The notes under the pieces were generated by a model. It was not told where the DNA came from and ran no database searches. It worked only from the letters and a program-made list of their open reading frames with translations. Below are positions 32,146 to 43,174 of a stretch of DNA of 64,000 nt, piece by piece (position 1 is the stretch's first letter; every line of letters begins with the position of its first letter). Location of the stretch: contig NZ_CAAHFN010000059.1 in NCBI RefSeq assembly GCF_900961225.1, forward strand, positions 1-64,000, given 5' to 3'. The translations under genes were made by a program, and so were the position numbers. This stretch comes from Modicisalibacter radicis (GTDB lineage: Bacteria; Pseudomonadota; Gammaproteobacteria; Pseudomonadales; Halomonadaceae).

Positions 32146-33200
32146 AGGTCTTTCCCGACAAGCTGCCCGAGACACTGGCCAGGAAGCTGCCGCCGGTGAT
32201 CATCGTCGCCGGCGACGAGCCGCTGATCCAGCGCGACGCCTGCGACGAGGTCAGGAAGGTGGCCCGCGAACGCGGGATCGAGGAGCGCGAGGTGCTGCAT
32301 GTCGAGCCCGGCTTCCAGTGGGGGCGGCTCACCGAATCCGCCGCCAGCATGTCGCTGTTCGCCACCAGCAAGCTCATCGAGCTGCGACTCGGCGACCAGG
32401 CCCCCGGTCAGGAGGGCGGCAAGGCGTTGGAAGCGTTCGCCGCTCAGGCGCCGAACAGTGACGACGTGCTGCTGATTTCGGCGGGCCGGCTCGATCGCAA
32501 GCAACAACAGAGCAAGTGGTTCAAGGCGCTCGACAAGCTCGGCGTGTTCGTACCGGTATGGCCGGTCGATCATTCACGGCTGGGGTTCTGGATGCGTGAT
32601 CGCGCCACCCGCTATGGCCTGCAGCTCGACATGGATGCCGCCCGGCTGCTCGGCGAACGCACCGAGGGCAACCTGCTCGCCGCCGACCAGGAGCTCCAGA
32701 AACTCTCGCTGCTGCAGCCCCCGGGCGCCCGGCTCAATGCCGAGGCGATCGCCTCGGGGGTCGAGGACAACGCCCGCTACGACGTGTTCACGCTGACCGA
32801 CGCCTGCCTGCGTGGCGAGCGCGAACGCGCCGTGCGCATCGTGCGCGGGCTGAAAAGCGAGGGCATCGAAGCACCGGTGCTACTCTGGGCGCTGACCCGC
32901 GAAATGCGCATCCTGCTCTCGCTGCAACAGCATCTCGAGCAGGGCCAGAGCCTCGAGCACGCCTGCAAGCAGCAACGGCCGATGATTCCCGAGAAGCGCC
33001 GCCCCAACTACCAGCAGGCCCTGCAGCGCCTGCCCCATCGCCGCCTCCACAAGCTGCTGCTGTTCGCCCAGCGCATCGATCAGGCCGTCAAGGGTGGCCT
33101 GGCGCTGCCGGTATGGGACGCACTCAACGACCTGGCGCTGACCATGGCCGGCGGGCGCGGCCTGCTCGCGGAAATGCCCCAGACCTATCGCAGCGGCTAG
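32142..33200 (+). CDS. holA: DNA polymerase III subunit delta
   Basis: 352 residues, typical for HolA. It is the clamp-loader subunit that opens the beta clamp. The family pattern is GDEPLIQRDACDEVR, FATSKLIELRLG, LLISAGRLDRKQQQSKW and the C-terminal LLLFAQRIDQAVKGG. The start is TTG 32142, inside the lptE stop (TTGA), and gives the correct N-terminus MKVFPDKLP. A symmetric terminator lies 37 bp after the stop. Confidence 0.93.
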   Translation: MKVFPDKLPETLARKLPPVIIVAGDEPLIQRDACDEVRKVARERGIEEREVLHVEPGFQWGRLTESAASMSLFATSKLIELRLGDQAPGQEGGKALEAFAAQAPNSDDVLLISAGRLDRKQQQSKWFKALDKLGVFVPVWPVDHSRLGFWMRDRATRYGLQLDMDAARLLGERTEGNLLAADQELQKLSLLQPPGARLNAEAIASGVEDNARYDVFTLTDACLRGERERAVRIVRGLKSEGIEAPVLLWALTREMRILLSLQQHLEQGQSLEHACKQQRPMIPEKRRPNYQQALQRLPHRRLHKLLLFAQRIDQAVKGGLALPVWDALNDLALTMAGGRGLLAEMPQTYRSG

Positions 33201-33236
33201 ACCCGTAGCCACGCCGTGGTGTCACGCTGGACGCAT

Positions 33237-33270
33237 GAAAAAACCGGACGTCGAAACGCCCGGTTTTTTC
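33237..33270. terminator. Bidirectional terminator between holA and the Yip1 gene
   Basis: GAAAAAACCGG (33237-33247) pairs with CCGGTTTTTTC (33260-33270). It has T runs on both strands, serving two convergent genes. Confidence 0.88.
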
Positions 33271-33295
33271 ATCCACGGCTGGCAAGGCTTGCGGA

Positions 33296-33898
33296 TCACA
33301 ACTCGACGCCCAGCAGTCTCGCGCCATACCCCCACAGCAGCACGGTGATCCCCAGCAGTGCCTCGAGCACCAGCACGCCGATACCCAGTGTCGAGCCGGT
33401 GACGATGAAGCCCTCCTCGTTGCTGATGCCCAGAAACGCCGGAATGCCGACGAACAGCAGATAGGCGCTGTAACAAAGGCCGACGATGATCGCCAGCAAG
33501 CACAGCCACAGCAGCGGATAGAGGGCGACCAGCCCGCTCAAGAACATCGGCGTCGCCACGTAGCCGGCGAAGATGATGCAGTCGCGGCGACTCGGCTGGG
33601 TGGAGTAGCGCCGCGCCAGCCAGTGGATGACCACGCCCATCAGACCCACCGCGGCGAGAATGGCCACGTAGAAAGCGAGGCCCGCGAAGAAGGCATCCGC
33701 ATAATTCAACTGGATATTCACCCCGCCCCCGTAATCCCAGCCGACCTGGGTGGTACCGATGAACGCACAGACGACCGGAATCGCCGCCAGTGCCAGCACA
33801 TGGTGACCATAGAGGTGGGTGAGTGTCTCGCGTTCACTGTGGATCTGCCGCCACTCCCGGTTGGGATGCGCCAGCAGTCCCCAAACATGGGTCAGCAT
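33296..33898 (-). CDS. Yip1 family membrane protein
   Basis: 200 residues with five likely membrane segments. It begins MLTHVWGLLAHPNREWRQI, the usual Yip1/DUF1282 opening, and has a P-S-R-R-D-C-I-I-F-A-G-Y-V-A-T-P stretch conserved in the family. A very strong AAAGGAGGTG before ATG 33898 sets the start, and the longer frame to 33925 is rejected. The function in bacteria is unknown. It is a single gene, convergent with holA. Confidence 0.83.
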   Translation of the reverse strand: MLTHVWGLLAHPNREWRQIHSERETLTHLYGHHVLALAAIPVVCAFIGTTQVGWDYGGGVNIQLNYADAFFAGLAFYVAILAAVGLMGVVIHWLARRYSTQPSRRDCIIFAGYVATPMFLSGLVALYPLLWLCLLAIIVGLCYSAYLLFVGIPAFLGISNEEGFIVTGSTLGIGVLVLEALLGITVLLWGYGARLLGVEL

Positions 33899-34007
33899 AT
33901 CAACACCTCCTTTATCACCGATCACGCAGAAAGGCTCCGCTGTCCCAGCGTAGTCGAAACCCGCTTTCCTGTTGGCAGTATAGGCAGCCCGACGCGAATC
34001 GTCCGAA

Positions 34008-34556
34008 TCAGCGGCGCGCCCGCTGACACCTCAACTGGGCGATGCCGGTTTCCTCGGCGCGGGCCATGTAGATGCGCAGCCAGGGGGTGAACGCCTGCGG
34101 CAACGCGTCGATCTCGCGATCGAGCGAGGCGACGCTCACCCAGCGATGCTCGCTGACTTCGTCCGGGTCGGGCCGGATCGTCACTCGCCGGGCATCGCAC
34201 TCGGCGAAGAACAGATGGACATGCTCGTTTTCCACCAGGCCGCCACCCACGTCGGCCCGGTAATCCATGATGCCGGCGCCACGTAACGTCAGCCGCAGGC
34301 CCATCTCCTCCGCGAGCCGGCGATGCGCGCAATCGGCGAGCGTCTCGCCCCAGTCGGGATGCGAGCAGCAGGTATTGGCCCACAGGCCCGGCGAATGATA
34401 CTTGCCGGCGGCCCGACGCTGCAGCAGCACCTCGCCGGCCGAAACGACGAACACCGAGATCGCCAGATGCCGCACCCCCCGACGATGCGCGTCGAGCTTG
34501 CCGATCGGATAAAGCCGACCGTCTTCGTCGCAGGCGGTGATCTGGCGCTGATCCAT
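34008..34556 (-). CDS. idi: Isopentenyl-diphosphate delta-isomerase, type I
   Basis: 182 residues, the same length as E. coli Idi. It interconverts IPP and DMAPP. A Nudix fold contains the catalytic Cys in WANTCCSHPDWGE (about 64-70), the metal-binding His residues of HRRGVRHLAISVF, and the Glu pair in GGLVENEHVHLFF. ATG 34556 has AAGGAGC upstream, and the longer frame is rejected. It is a single gene, divergent from the MAPEG gene. As in E. coli it may be dispensable if IspH makes both products. Confidence 0.93.
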   Translation of the reverse strand: MDQRQITACDEDGRLYPIGKLDAHRRGVRHLAISVFVVSAGEVLLQRRAAGKYHSPGLWANTCCSHPDWGETLADCAHRRLAEEMGLRLTLRGAGIMDYRADVGGGLVENEHVHLFFAECDARRVTIRPDPDEVSEHRWVSVASLDREIDALPQAFTPWLRIYMARAEETGIAQLRCQRARR

Positions 34557-34693
34557 GGTGGCTCCTTGCATCGTGTCTCCGCGAGTGTACCCCATCGAGC
34601 CGCGCCGCTCTGCGTCCATCCCGGCACTATTTGGCGTGCCACGCAACAGCGCTTATGCTGCGAGATCCATGGACGACCGTCTGGAGACATGTC

Positions 34694-35083
34694 GTGAGCA
34701 TCCCCCTCTGGTGTTTGTTGATTGTCGCGTTGCTGCCCTACCCGCTGGCCTTTCTCGGCGGCTATTGCCGGCGGCGCCAGCTGGGTCGCTTCGACAATCA
34801 TCATCCGCGCGCGCAATACAGCGAGATGGCCGGTCTCGGGGCGCGCGTCTGGGCGGCCCAGCAGAATGCCTGGGAGGCGCTGATCTTCTTCACCGCCGCC
34901 GTCGTCGCGGCCGAGGTCTCGGGCGTCCAGGGCAGCATGGCGGCGACCGCCTCGGTGGTATTCGTGATTGCCCGCATACTGCACGCGCTGTGCTACATCG
35001 CCGACTGGGCCACGGCGCGCTCGCTGATTTTCGTGGTGGGTTTCCTGGCCGGCTTGACGCTGTTTGGACTCGCCGCGTTCTAG
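34694..35083 (+). CDS. MAPEG family membrane protein
   Basis: 129 residues with four membrane segments. It carries PRAQYSEMAGLGARVWAAQQNAWEAL and RILHALCYIADWA (each given here in part), features of MAPEG proteins related to glutathione-dependent microsomal transferases. GTG 34694 is chosen since GGAG lies 7 nt before and the length is then normal. The upstream frame to 34631 is not conserved-looking. Bacterial members of this branch have no established substrate. Confidence 0.8.
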   Translation: MSIPLWCLLIVALLPYPLAFLGGYCRRRQLGRFDNHHPRAQYSEMAGLGARVWAAQQNAWEALIFFTAAVVAAEVSGVQGSMAATASVVFVIARILHALCYIADWATARSLIFVVGFLAGLTLFGLAAF

Positions 35084-35095
35084 CCTCGCGGATAT

Positions 35096-35118
35096 AAAAA
35101 GCCGCCCGCAGGCGGCTT
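35096..35118 (-). terminator. Terminator of the chemoreceptor gene
   Basis: On the minus strand AAGCCGCC and GGCGGCTT (35111-35118 and 35099-35106) pair around a 4-nt loop. The T run is at 35096-35100. It lies 23 bp after the stop. Confidence 0.88.
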
Positions 35119-35140
35119 GGCAAGTGGCACAAGGGCCGAG

Positions 35141-36856
35141 CTAGAACGCTTCCCAGGCCTCCTCCTCTTCGTGGCTGGCCTTGCTCCGGCTGGGCGTGTC
35201 CAGCTTGCGGGCCGGCGCCGGGTTCGAAGCAGCAGCGGGCGCCAGCGCGGCGACCGGGCGCTGCACCTGAGGCGCATGCCTCACACTCGCCCCGTTGTCG
35301 CCGAGCCGGAAGGTGGCCACCGCCGCCTCGAGCTGCTCGGCCTGGCTCTCCAGCGATGCCGCCGCGGCCGAGACCTGCTGTACCAGCGAGGCATTCTGCT
35401 GGGTGACCTGGTCCATCTGTGCCACCGCCTGGTGAACCTGCTCGATGCCGTCGCTCTGCTCCTTCGACGCGGCGGCGATCTCGTTCATGATGTCGGTGAC
35501 ACGGCGCACCGAGGTGACCGTCTCGGCCATGGTGCTGCCGGCGTTCTCGACCAGCGACGAGCCTTTCTGGATCTGGGATACCGACGCTTCGATCAGCGTC
35601 TTGATCTCGCTGGCCGCGGAGGCCGAGCGGCTGGCCAGGTTGCGGACCTCACCGGCAACCACCGCGAAGCCGCGACCCTGTTCGCCGGCCCGCGCCGCCT
35701 CGACCGAGGCATTGAGCGCCAGAATGTTGGTCTGGAAGGCGATCGAGTCGATCACGCCGATGATATCGGCGACCTGACGTGAGGAATCGGCGATGCCGCG
35801 CATGGTGACGATCACTTCGTCGACCACCGTGCCGCCGTGCTCCGCGGCATTGGACGCGTCGCCGGCCAGTGCGCTCGCCTGACGGGCGTTGTCGGCGTTC
35901 TGCTTCACCGTCGCGGTCAGTTCCTCCATGCTCGCCGCGGTTTCCTCGATCGAGGCGGCCTGCTGTTCGGTGCGTGCCGCCAGATCGGTGTTGCCGCTAG
36001 CGATCTCGCGGGTACCGATATGGATCGTGCTGCTGCCGTCGCGCACGCTGGCCACGGTCCCGGCCAGGCCGGACTGCATCCGCTGCATGGCCAGGAACAG
36101 CTTGCCGATCTCGTTGCTGCCACGATCCTGGATGCGTGCCGACAGGTCGCCCTGGGCGATCTTCTCGAAATGCTCGACGGCTTCGTGCAGCGGCCTGATC
36201 AGCGCGCGGGTGATGCCCATCCGCGACAGCACCACGATCAGCGCGACAAGAACCAGGACGCCCAGCTCGATCCGCTCGAAGAACGTCATTTGCGACTCGA
36301 AGTTCACCATCAGGGTATGGCCTCGTGTACCAGCGTATGCGACGAACGCCGAGGCGGCTTCGATGAACTGTTGGTTATACTCGTCGCCACGCGCCTTGGC
36401 GGACCGGTAGGCGGTTGCATCACCAGCCTGGAGCGCCGCCAGCTGTGGCTCGAGACCTTGCGCCACCAGCGGTACGAACACGCTCTGCAACGCCTGGACG
36501 TAGGGCGCTCGACGCTCGGCGGTGGGGACCGCCTCGAATGCCGCGAAATGGCTTTGGGCTTTCTCCAGATGCTCGCCCGCAGCTGCCAGATGGGCCTTGG
36601 CATGCTCCACATCGCCGTCCGCCAGAGCCGCAAGATGATTGAGCATGCTCAGTTGAGTATCGGCGACATTGACCTGCGCACGATTGAGGGCACTGGCCTG
36701 GTCGACATTGATGCTGTTCAGCTCGGCGATCGATTCGCTGCCCAGCAGGTTAGTCTGGTAGCCGAGCAGGGCAAAAAGAAAGATGAAGGCACTGAGGACG
36801 ACCAATACGGCTGTCAATCCAGCGCTGACGGAGGTCTTGCGCAATAAGTGAAGCAT
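35141..36856 (-). CDS. Methyl-accepting chemotaxis protein
   Basis: 571 residues. The order is: TM1 (about 13-34); a periplasmic four-helix-bundle sensor (about 35-190); TM2 (about 195-212); HAMP; and a signalling domain whose hairpin tip reads [20 protein letters not shown] then [20 protein letters not shown]. The last residues are EEEEAWEAF, an xWxxF pentapeptide that in E. coli Tar/Tsr docks CheR and CheB. This points to a high-abundance-type receptor able to recruit the adaptation enzymes. The ligand is unknown. Its promoter matches the flagellar sigma factor FliA (separate entry). Confidence 0.92.
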   Translation of the reverse strand: MLHLLRKTSVSAGLTAVLVVLSAFIFLFALLGYQTNLLGSESIAELNSINVDQASALNRAQVNVADTQLSMLNHLAALADGDVEHAKAHLAAAGEHLEKAQSHFAAFEAVPTAERRAPYVQALQSVFVPLVAQGLEPQLAALQAGDATAYRSAKARGDEYNQQFIEAASAFVAYAGTRGHTLMVNFESQMTFFERIELGVLVLVALIVVLSRMGITRALIRPLHEAVEHFEKIAQGDLSARIQDRGSNEIGKLFLAMQRMQSGLAGTVASVRDGSSTIHIGTREIASGNTDLAARTEQQAASIEETAASMEELTATVKQNADNARQASALAGDASNAAEHGGTVVDEVIVTMRGIADSSRQVADIIGVIDSIAFQTNILALNASVEAARAGEQGRGFAVVAGEVRNLASRSASAASEIKTLIEASVSQIQKGSSLVENAGSTMAETVTSVRRVTDIMNEIAAASKEQSDGIEQVHQAVAQMDQVTQQNASLVQQVSAAAASLESQAEQLEAAVATFRLGDNGASVRHAPQVQRPVAALAPAAASNPAPARKLDTPSRSKASHEEEEAWEAF

Positions 36857-36975
36857 GGAATTTCCCTCGATGAGCGGTAATTGTTGCCATTGCCGTTTAG
36901 CGAGTCTTGTGACGCTGCCGTTCGCTCAGGTGTGACAAGCAGCGATAAACGATCACGACCAATGGTTGTCCAACG

Positions 36976-37002
36976 TCATCGGCACGACGAGGCGTAACTT
37001 GA
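36976..37002 (-). promoter_or_regulatory. FliA (sigma-28) promoter for the chemoreceptor
   Basis: On the minus strand TCAAGTTA, 11 bp, then GCCGATGA. Compared with the FliA consensus TAAAGTTT-N11-GCCGATAA, 6 of 8 and 7 of 8 bases match with exact spacing. It leaves a leader of about 113 nt before the ATG. The rest of the 407-bp gap between this gene and fadA holds a terminator-like stem at 37107-37131 and nothing else recognised. Confidence 0.75.
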
Positions 37003-37106
37003 CGTCGAAAAAGACATGAAATGCCTCTTTTTTTGAGCAAACTCTCACTTATCGAAAGATTCCCTTATCAAAACAGAGACTTAGCGAAGCATCCCAGGCG
37101 CAAAAG

Positions 37107-37131
37107 AGCGGCACTCGCTTGAAGTGCCGCT
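37107..37131 (-). terminator. Probable terminator after fadBA
   Basis: AGCGGCACT/AGTGCCGCT, a perfect 9-bp stem with a 7-nt loop. On the minus strand it is followed by CTTTTG. It lies about 130 bp past the fadA stop. Confidence 0.6.
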
Positions 37132-37263
37132 GGCTTTATTGCCTAATGCTAAAGTAGTTATTAATAAAGAATTTATTAATAAAGGTGCTGTCAGAAAGCC
37201 CGCCAAGTGCCTACCCGTGACTAAGCGTCACCAGCTTGCGACTTGGCGGTTTTACAGGGCTCC

Positions 37264-38469
<1,206 letters not shown>

Positions 38470-40650
38470 TCAGGCCGGGTTGTGGCTGGAAGTCGCGTCG
38501 GCGCTATAGAAACGCTCGCCGCTGTCGGCCATGTCGCGTAGCCGCGGGGTCGGTGCGTAGAGCGGCCCGAGTTCCTCGGCGAGACGCTCGGCGAGCGCCA
38601 CGAACTCGGCCACGCCCATGGCGTCGATGTAGCGCAGCGCGCCACCGCGGAACGGCGGAAAGCCGATGCCGTAGATCAGCGCCATGTCGGCCTCGGCCGG
38701 CGAGCCGACGATACCGTCTTCCAGGCAGCGCACGGTTTCCATGCACAACGGCACCATCATCCGGGCGACGATCTCGTCGTCCTGGAACTCGCGCTTGGCG
38801 ACGGCCACGTCGCCGACCAGTGCCTTGGCCTGCTCGTCGGAGACCTTTTTCGGCTTGCCCTTCTTGTCTTCCTCGTAGCGATAGAAGCCCTTGCCGTTCT
38901 TCTGCCCCAGGCGATCGTTCTCGTACATCACCTGAATGGCCGTCTTTCCGTCACGTGCCATGCGCTCGGGGAAGCCCTCGGCCATCACCTCGTTGGCGTG
39001 TACCGCGGTGTCCATGCCGACCACGTCGAGCAGATAAGCCGGACCCATCGGCCAGCCGAACTTTTCCATGACCCTGTCGACACGCTCGTAGTCGGCGCCC
39101 TGCTCGACCAGCAGGCTGAAGCCGCCGAAATAGGGGAACAGCACGCGATTGACCAGAAAGCCCGGGCAGTCGTTGACCACGATCGGCGTCTTGCCCATCT
39201 TGCGGGCGTAGGCCACGGTCGCCGCCACGGCAGCATCGCTGGTCTTCTCGCCGCGGATCACCTCGACCAGCGGCATGCGGTGCACCGGGTTGAAGAAGTG
39301 CATGCCGCAGAAGTTCTCGGGGCGCTTCAGGTTCTGCGCCAGCCGGTTGATCGAGATCGTCGAGGTGTTGGAGGTAAGGATGGTATTTTCGCCGACCTGG
39401 CCCTCGACCTCGGTGAGTACCGCATCCTTGATCCTGGGATTCTCGACCACCGCCTCGACGATCAAGTCGACCTCGCCGAAATCGCCGTAGGAGAGCGTCG
39501 GGCGAATGTTGGTCAGCGCCTCGGCCATCTTCTCGGTGGTCAGCTTGCCGCGCTCGACCTGCTTGGAAAGCAGCTTGCGCGCCTCTTTCAGCCCCAACTG
39601 GACGGCTTCCTCCTTGATGTCCTTCATCAGGATCGGCGTGCCCTTGTAGGCGCTCTGGTAGGCGATTCCGCCGCCCATGATGCCCGCGCCGAGCACCGCC
39701 GTCTGGTTGACCGGCGCGGCCTGCTTCTCGTATTGGCTGCCCTTCTTCTTGACCAGCTGGTCGTTGAGGAACAGCCCCACCAGGTTGTAGCAGACGTCGG
39801 TCAGCGCCAGCTTGGCGAAGGCCTTGGCCTCGATCGCCTGAGCCCGTTCGCGGCCTTCACCGGCGCCCTTCTGGATCACCTTGATGGCTTCGATCGGCGC
39901 CGGATAGTGCGGCCCGGCCTTGCCGGCGACATAGCCCTTGGCGGTCTCGAAGACCATCATCTGCTCGATGGCATTGAGCTTGAGCGGCCCGGTCTTATCC
40001 GCGCGGCGCGCCTGATAATCCAGCTCGCCGCTGTTGGCGCGCGCCAGAATGTCCAATGCGGCTGCTTCGAGGCGCTCACCCGGCACCACCGCATCGACCG
40101 CGGCGATCTTCAGCGCCTGGTCGGCCTTGTTCTGCGAACCCGCGGCGATCCATTCGATGGCGTTGTCGGCACCGGTCAGGCGCGACAGCCGCACGCAGCC
40201 GCCCCAGCCCGGCAGGATGCCCAGCTTGGTTTCCGGCAGGCCAACCTGGGCCGAATCCGCCATCACCCGGAAATCGGTGGTCAGGGTGATCTCGAAACCT
40301 CCGCCCAGCGCCAGGCCGTTGATGGCGGTGACGGTGGGAAAGGGCAGATCCTCGATGCGATTGAACAGCGCATGGACCTGCTGGTTCATGTCGACCAGAT
40401 AATCCTCGCCCTTGGCGAACAGCGCGTGGAATTCGGTGATATCGGCACCGACAATGAAGACGTCCTTGGCGCTGGCAATGACCAGCCCCTTGATGCCCTG
40501 CTCGGCGTCGAGCGCGTCGACAGCCTCTCGCAGCTGCGTGATGACGGTGCTGGAGAGCTTGTTGATCGACTCGTCCTGCAAGTCGAAGGTCAGCATGGCA
40601 ATGCCATCGCTGCGTTTCACAACCGACAGGGCGCTGCCTTGGTAGATCAT
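38470..40650 (-). CDS. fadB: Multifunctional fatty acid oxidation alpha subunit
   Basis: 726 residues. The N-terminal crotonase domain (enoyl-CoA hydratase/isomerase) has [11 protein letters not shown] and [10 protein letters not shown]. The 3-hydroxyacyl-CoA dehydrogenase part has the NAD-binding [11 protein letters not shown] (about residue 320), then [12 protein letters not shown] and [16 protein letters not shown]. Start: ATG 40650 with GGAGATGG before it, and the longer frame is rejected. It is the first gene of fadBA. A palindrome 29 bp upstream is a likely fatty-acid-responsive operator. Confidence 0.96.
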   Translation of the reverse strand: MIYQGSALSVVKRSDGIAMLTFDLQDESINKLSSTVITQLREAVDALDAEQGIKGLVIASAKDVFIVGADITEFHALFAKGEDYLVDMNQQVHALFNRIEDLPFPTVTAINGLALGGGFEITLTTDFRVMADSAQVGLPETKLGILPGWGGCVRLSRLTGADNAIEWIAAGSQNKADQALKIAAVDAVVPGERLEAAALDILARANSGELDYQARRADKTGPLKLNAIEQMMVFETAKGYVAGKAGPHYPAPIEAIKVIQKGAGEGRERAQAIEAKAFAKLALTDVCYNLVGLFLNDQLVKKKGSQYEKQAAPVNQTAVLGAGIMGGGIAYQSAYKGTPILMKDIKEEAVQLGLKEARKLLSKQVERGKLTTEKMAEALTNIRPTLSYGDFGEVDLIVEAVVENPRIKDAVLTEVEGQVGENTILTSNTSTISINRLAQNLKRPENFCGMHFFNPVHRMPLVEVIRGEKTSDAAVAATVAYARKMGKTPIVVNDCPGFLVNRVLFPYFGGFSLLVEQGADYERVDRVMEKFGWPMGPAYLLDVVGMDTAVHANEVMAEGFPERMARDGKTAIQVMYENDRLGQKNGKGFYRYEEDKKGKPKKVSDEQAKALVGDVAVAKREFQDDEIVARMMVPLCMETVRCLEDGIVGSPAEADMALIYGIGFPPFRGGALRYIDAMGVAEFVALAERLAEELGPLYAPTPRLRDMADSGERFYSADATSSHNPA

Positions 40651-40678
40651 GGACCCATCTCCACGGGTTGAGAAGAAC

Positions 40679-40698
40679 ATTCATACAAGCGTTTGAAT
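40679..40698. promoter_or_regulatory. Operator-like palindrome upstream of fadBA
   Basis: Read on the minus strand, ATTCAAACGCTTGTATGAAT is an imperfect 20-bp palindrome (7 of 10 positions) 29 bp before the fadB start. It resembles the CAAAC/GTTTG half-sites described for PsrA-type TetR regulators of beta-oxidation in gammaproteobacteria. TTGACT lies upstream at 40710-40715. Assignment to PsrA or FadR is inferred. Confidence 0.5.
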
Positions 40699-40850
40699 GC
40701 GATTAGCTTGAGTCAACCCCGGTGGCTTCGTCAAGCACTGAATAGCGACGCTACAGCGTTGTCGCGGCACGGCGACTCCCTTCACCCGGCGACACCTGCT
40801 AGGATGCGCCACTCCGCGTCGACCACGAGCCCAAGCGAGCAAGCCCACGC

Positions 40851-41978
40851 ATGACCGTCATCACCCAGCCTCGTCTACTGCGCCTGCATCACTTCACCGA
40901 ACGCTGGGTGAGTCGTCTGCGGCCCTATGCCTGGCTGTGGCCGCCCATGGCCTTCGTGATCGGCGCGCTGAGCTTCTTCCTGGTCGACCGCCAGCAGGCG
41001 CTCGGCATCATGCTGGCGCTGGGCCTGCTGTTCGCCTGGCTGCTGCTGCTCTCCGAAAGCATGATAGGCCGTATTCTGGCACGCCGCGGCTATCCCACCC
41101 TGGCTTCGGGGGTGACCACCTTCATCGCCCAGATGATTCACCAGGAAACCCTGTTCTTCACCCTGCCCTTCCTGCTGGCGACCACCGTGTGGGCCAGCGG
41201 TCAGGCATTCTTCACCCTGGCGATGATCGGCTGTGCGCTGCTATCGATTCTCGACCCGATCTACTTCCGGCTCGCCGAGCGCCACCGTTGGCTGTACTTC
41301 GCCTTTCACGCGCAATGCGTGTTCCTGGTGATACTGGTCACCCTGCCGTTGATGCTCCATCTGACCACCGGCGAGAGCCTGCTGCTGGCCGTGCTGTCGA
41401 TCATGATCTTCGGCCTGCCGAGCCTGATTCACCTGTTGCAGCCCAAGGGCGTGCTGCGCTGGCTGGCGATGATCGGCCTGGCGCTGGTCCTGGGCGGTGC
41501 CGCCTGGGCCGGCCGCGCCTGGGTACCGCCGGCGACGCTGTGGTTGACCGGCACCGCCCTGTCGCCGAGCTTCGAGACGGGGCGGCGCCAACCCAGCGGT
41601 AGCCTGACCCTGACCAACGGCGCCCTGCGCAGCCACGGCCTCTATGCATATACGGCGATCCGCGCGCCCCGCGGGCTACGCGAGAAGATCTATCATGAAT
41701 GGCGCCACGAGGGACAGCTGATCGACCGCATCCCCTTGATCATCCACGGGGGACGTGACCAGGGCTACCGCGCCTGGACGCACAAGCAGCACTTTCCCGA
41801 GGACAGCGCTGGCCGGTGGCGCATCGACGTGATGACCGCCACCGGCCAGCGCATCGGCGTGATGCATTTCACGGTCGCCGAGTCGTCCGAACGGGCCGAT
41901 GCGGCGGATGGCAAGATTCGTACGCCTGCCGGCATTCCCGGCCTGGACCTGCGGCAGCTGTTGCCAGGCGGTGAATGA
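40851..41978 (+). CDS. Membrane protein with DUF5924 and DUF2914 domains
   Basis: 375 residues. Seven or so hydrophobic segments fill residues 25-230. The C-terminal soluble part (about 250-345) contains KIYHEWRHEGQLIDRIPL, the DUF2914 pattern, ending WRIDVMTATGQRIGVMHF. Known members are inner-membrane proteins of unknown function. The next gene, a SlyA-type regulator, overlaps it by 4 bp in the long reading or starts 68 bp later from the preferred start. Confidence 0.75.
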   Translation: MTVITQPRLLRLHHFTERWVSRLRPYAWLWPPMAFVIGALSFFLVDRQQALGIMLALGLLFAWLLLLSESMIGRILARRGYPTLASGVTTFIAQMIHQETLFFTLPFLLATTVWASGQAFFTLAMIGCALLSILDPIYFRLAERHRWLYFAFHAQCVFLVILVTLPLMLHLTTGESLLLAVLSIMIFGLPSLIHLLQPKGVLRWLAMIGLALVLGGAAWAGRAWVPPATLWLTGTALSPSFETGRRQPSGSLTLTNGALRSHGLYAYTAIRAPRGLREKIYHEWRHEGQLIDRIPLIIHGGRDQGYRAWTHKQHFPEDSAGRWRIDVMTATGQRIGVMHFTVAESSERADAADGKIRTPAGIPGLDLRQLLPGGE

Positions 41979-42046
41979 AACAACACCATTGGAGGGTTGC
42001 ATTGCGCCGTGGTTCACGGACAATCAAACGAACATTAGCCTGCGAA

Positions 42047-42514
42047 ATGATAAAGCCAATGCCTGAAGCCATCGGATTCAAACTCTCACGCCTGCCGCGC
42101 CTGTGGCGCGCCATCCTCGATGAGCGCCTGGCGCCGCTGGACCTGACCCAGACCCGCTGGGTCACCCTCTACCACCTCTGGCAGATGGGCGACGGCCAGC
42201 CGCAGTGCGACCTGGCCCGCGCCATCGGGGTCGAGGCACCCTCGCTGGTGCGCACCCTCGACCAGCTCAGCGATCAGGGCCTGATCGAACGTCGCCCCTG
42301 CCCCAATGACCGGCGCACCAAACGGGTCTACCTGACCGAGAGCGCGATGCCGCTGCTGGAGCGAATCGTGACGATCGCCGACCAGGCGCGTATCGAGATA
42401 TTCGAGGGTATCTCGCCGCAAGAGCTCGAGGTGTTCGACGACCTGCTGAATCGCATCGAGCGCAATGCCCTGCGTCTGCAGACGCGACCCCCTTCTCCCG
42501 ACGGTGACTGCTAG
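42047..42514 (+). CDS. slyA: SlyA-type MarR family regulator
   Basis: 155 residues. It matches the SlyA layout closely: LSRLPRLWRAILDERLAPL, LTQTRWVTLYHLWQ, a winged helix with EAPSLVRTLDQLSDQGLIER and the wing DRRTKRVYLTE. SlyA proteins bind AT-rich palindromes and relieve H-NS silencing. The upstream frame to 41975 is rejected as atypical. ATG 42047 and ATG 42059 are both possible, and neither has a clear ribosome binding site. It lies just downstream of the DUF2914 gene. Confidence 0.87.
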   Translation: MIKPMPEAIGFKLSRLPRLWRAILDERLAPLDLTQTRWVTLYHLWQMGDGQPQCDLARAIGVEAPSLVRTLDQLSDQGLIERRPCPNDRRTKRVYLTESAMPLLERIVTIADQARIEIFEGISPQELEVFDDLLNRIERNALRLQTRPPSPDGDC

Positions 42515-42553
42515 TCCTGCGACCCGCCGGGCCGGCGAGGTAGTCGTCGATCG

Positions 42554-43078
42554 CTAGCGAGGCGGCGCGCTGGGCGCGCCGCGCTTTCGTTCCTCCCCTT
42601 CGAGGCTGTCGCGCAGTATCGCCATGGATTCCCCCAGCTCGGTGAACGCCGAGGCGTCCAGCGACTCACCCCACCACAGCCACAAATGGTCGCGCGTCGA
42701 CTTGAGCACCAGCGCATCGTCCGGCAACGTCGCCAGGAGCTGCCGAAGCCGCTGCTCGGTTTCCAGGCGCAGAGGACGCAACGGCTCGATTCGCCAGCGC
42801 CAGCTGGCGTCATGCGGCTTCAGTCGCTGACTGGCGTAAGCCTCGCGCACCAGCACGAAACGCGGCCCGGGACGCGTCTGCGGGTAGCGCCAGCGGTAGC
42901 TCGCCAGACCGCCCGGCGCCTCGTGCAGCGGTGCCCTGGAGAACCCCACCGAGACGTTCGCCGCCCGGGCCGCCTGACGCAACGCAGCGACCCGCCGGTC
43001 GCGCCGCGAGGGCCGCAGCCACACGGCCGGCGAAAGGATCGCCAGCAGGGTCAAGGCCAGAATCAACCAAAACGTCAT
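42554..43078 (-). CDS. Hypothetical membrane-anchored protein
   Basis: 174 residues. One N-terminal membrane anchor (about 3-21) is followed by a basic, soluble domain with repeated W/R-rich stretches (YRWRYPQTRPGPRFVL, WRWRIEPLRPL) and a Leu-rich helix. I do not recognise the family. AGGA about 8 nt before ATG 43078 supports the start. It lies between slyA and uspA in opposite orientation, facing slyA tail to tail. Confidence 0.65.
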   Translation of the reverse strand: MTFWLILALTLLAILSPAVWLRPSRRDRRVAALRQAARAANVSVGFSRAPLHEAPGGLASYRWRYPQTRPGPRFVLVREAYASQRLKPHDASWRWRIEPLRPLRLETEQRLRQLLATLPDDALVLKSTRDHLWLWWGESLDASAFTELGESMAILRDSLEGEERKRGAPSAPPR

Positions 43079-43174
43079 GCTATATCCTAAAACGTTGATC
43101 GGGATCGTTGTGAGGCGGACACTCTCGCCTTAGAGTGACAGCATCCAATTGTTGAACGAGGGAGGGCCCTTCCC

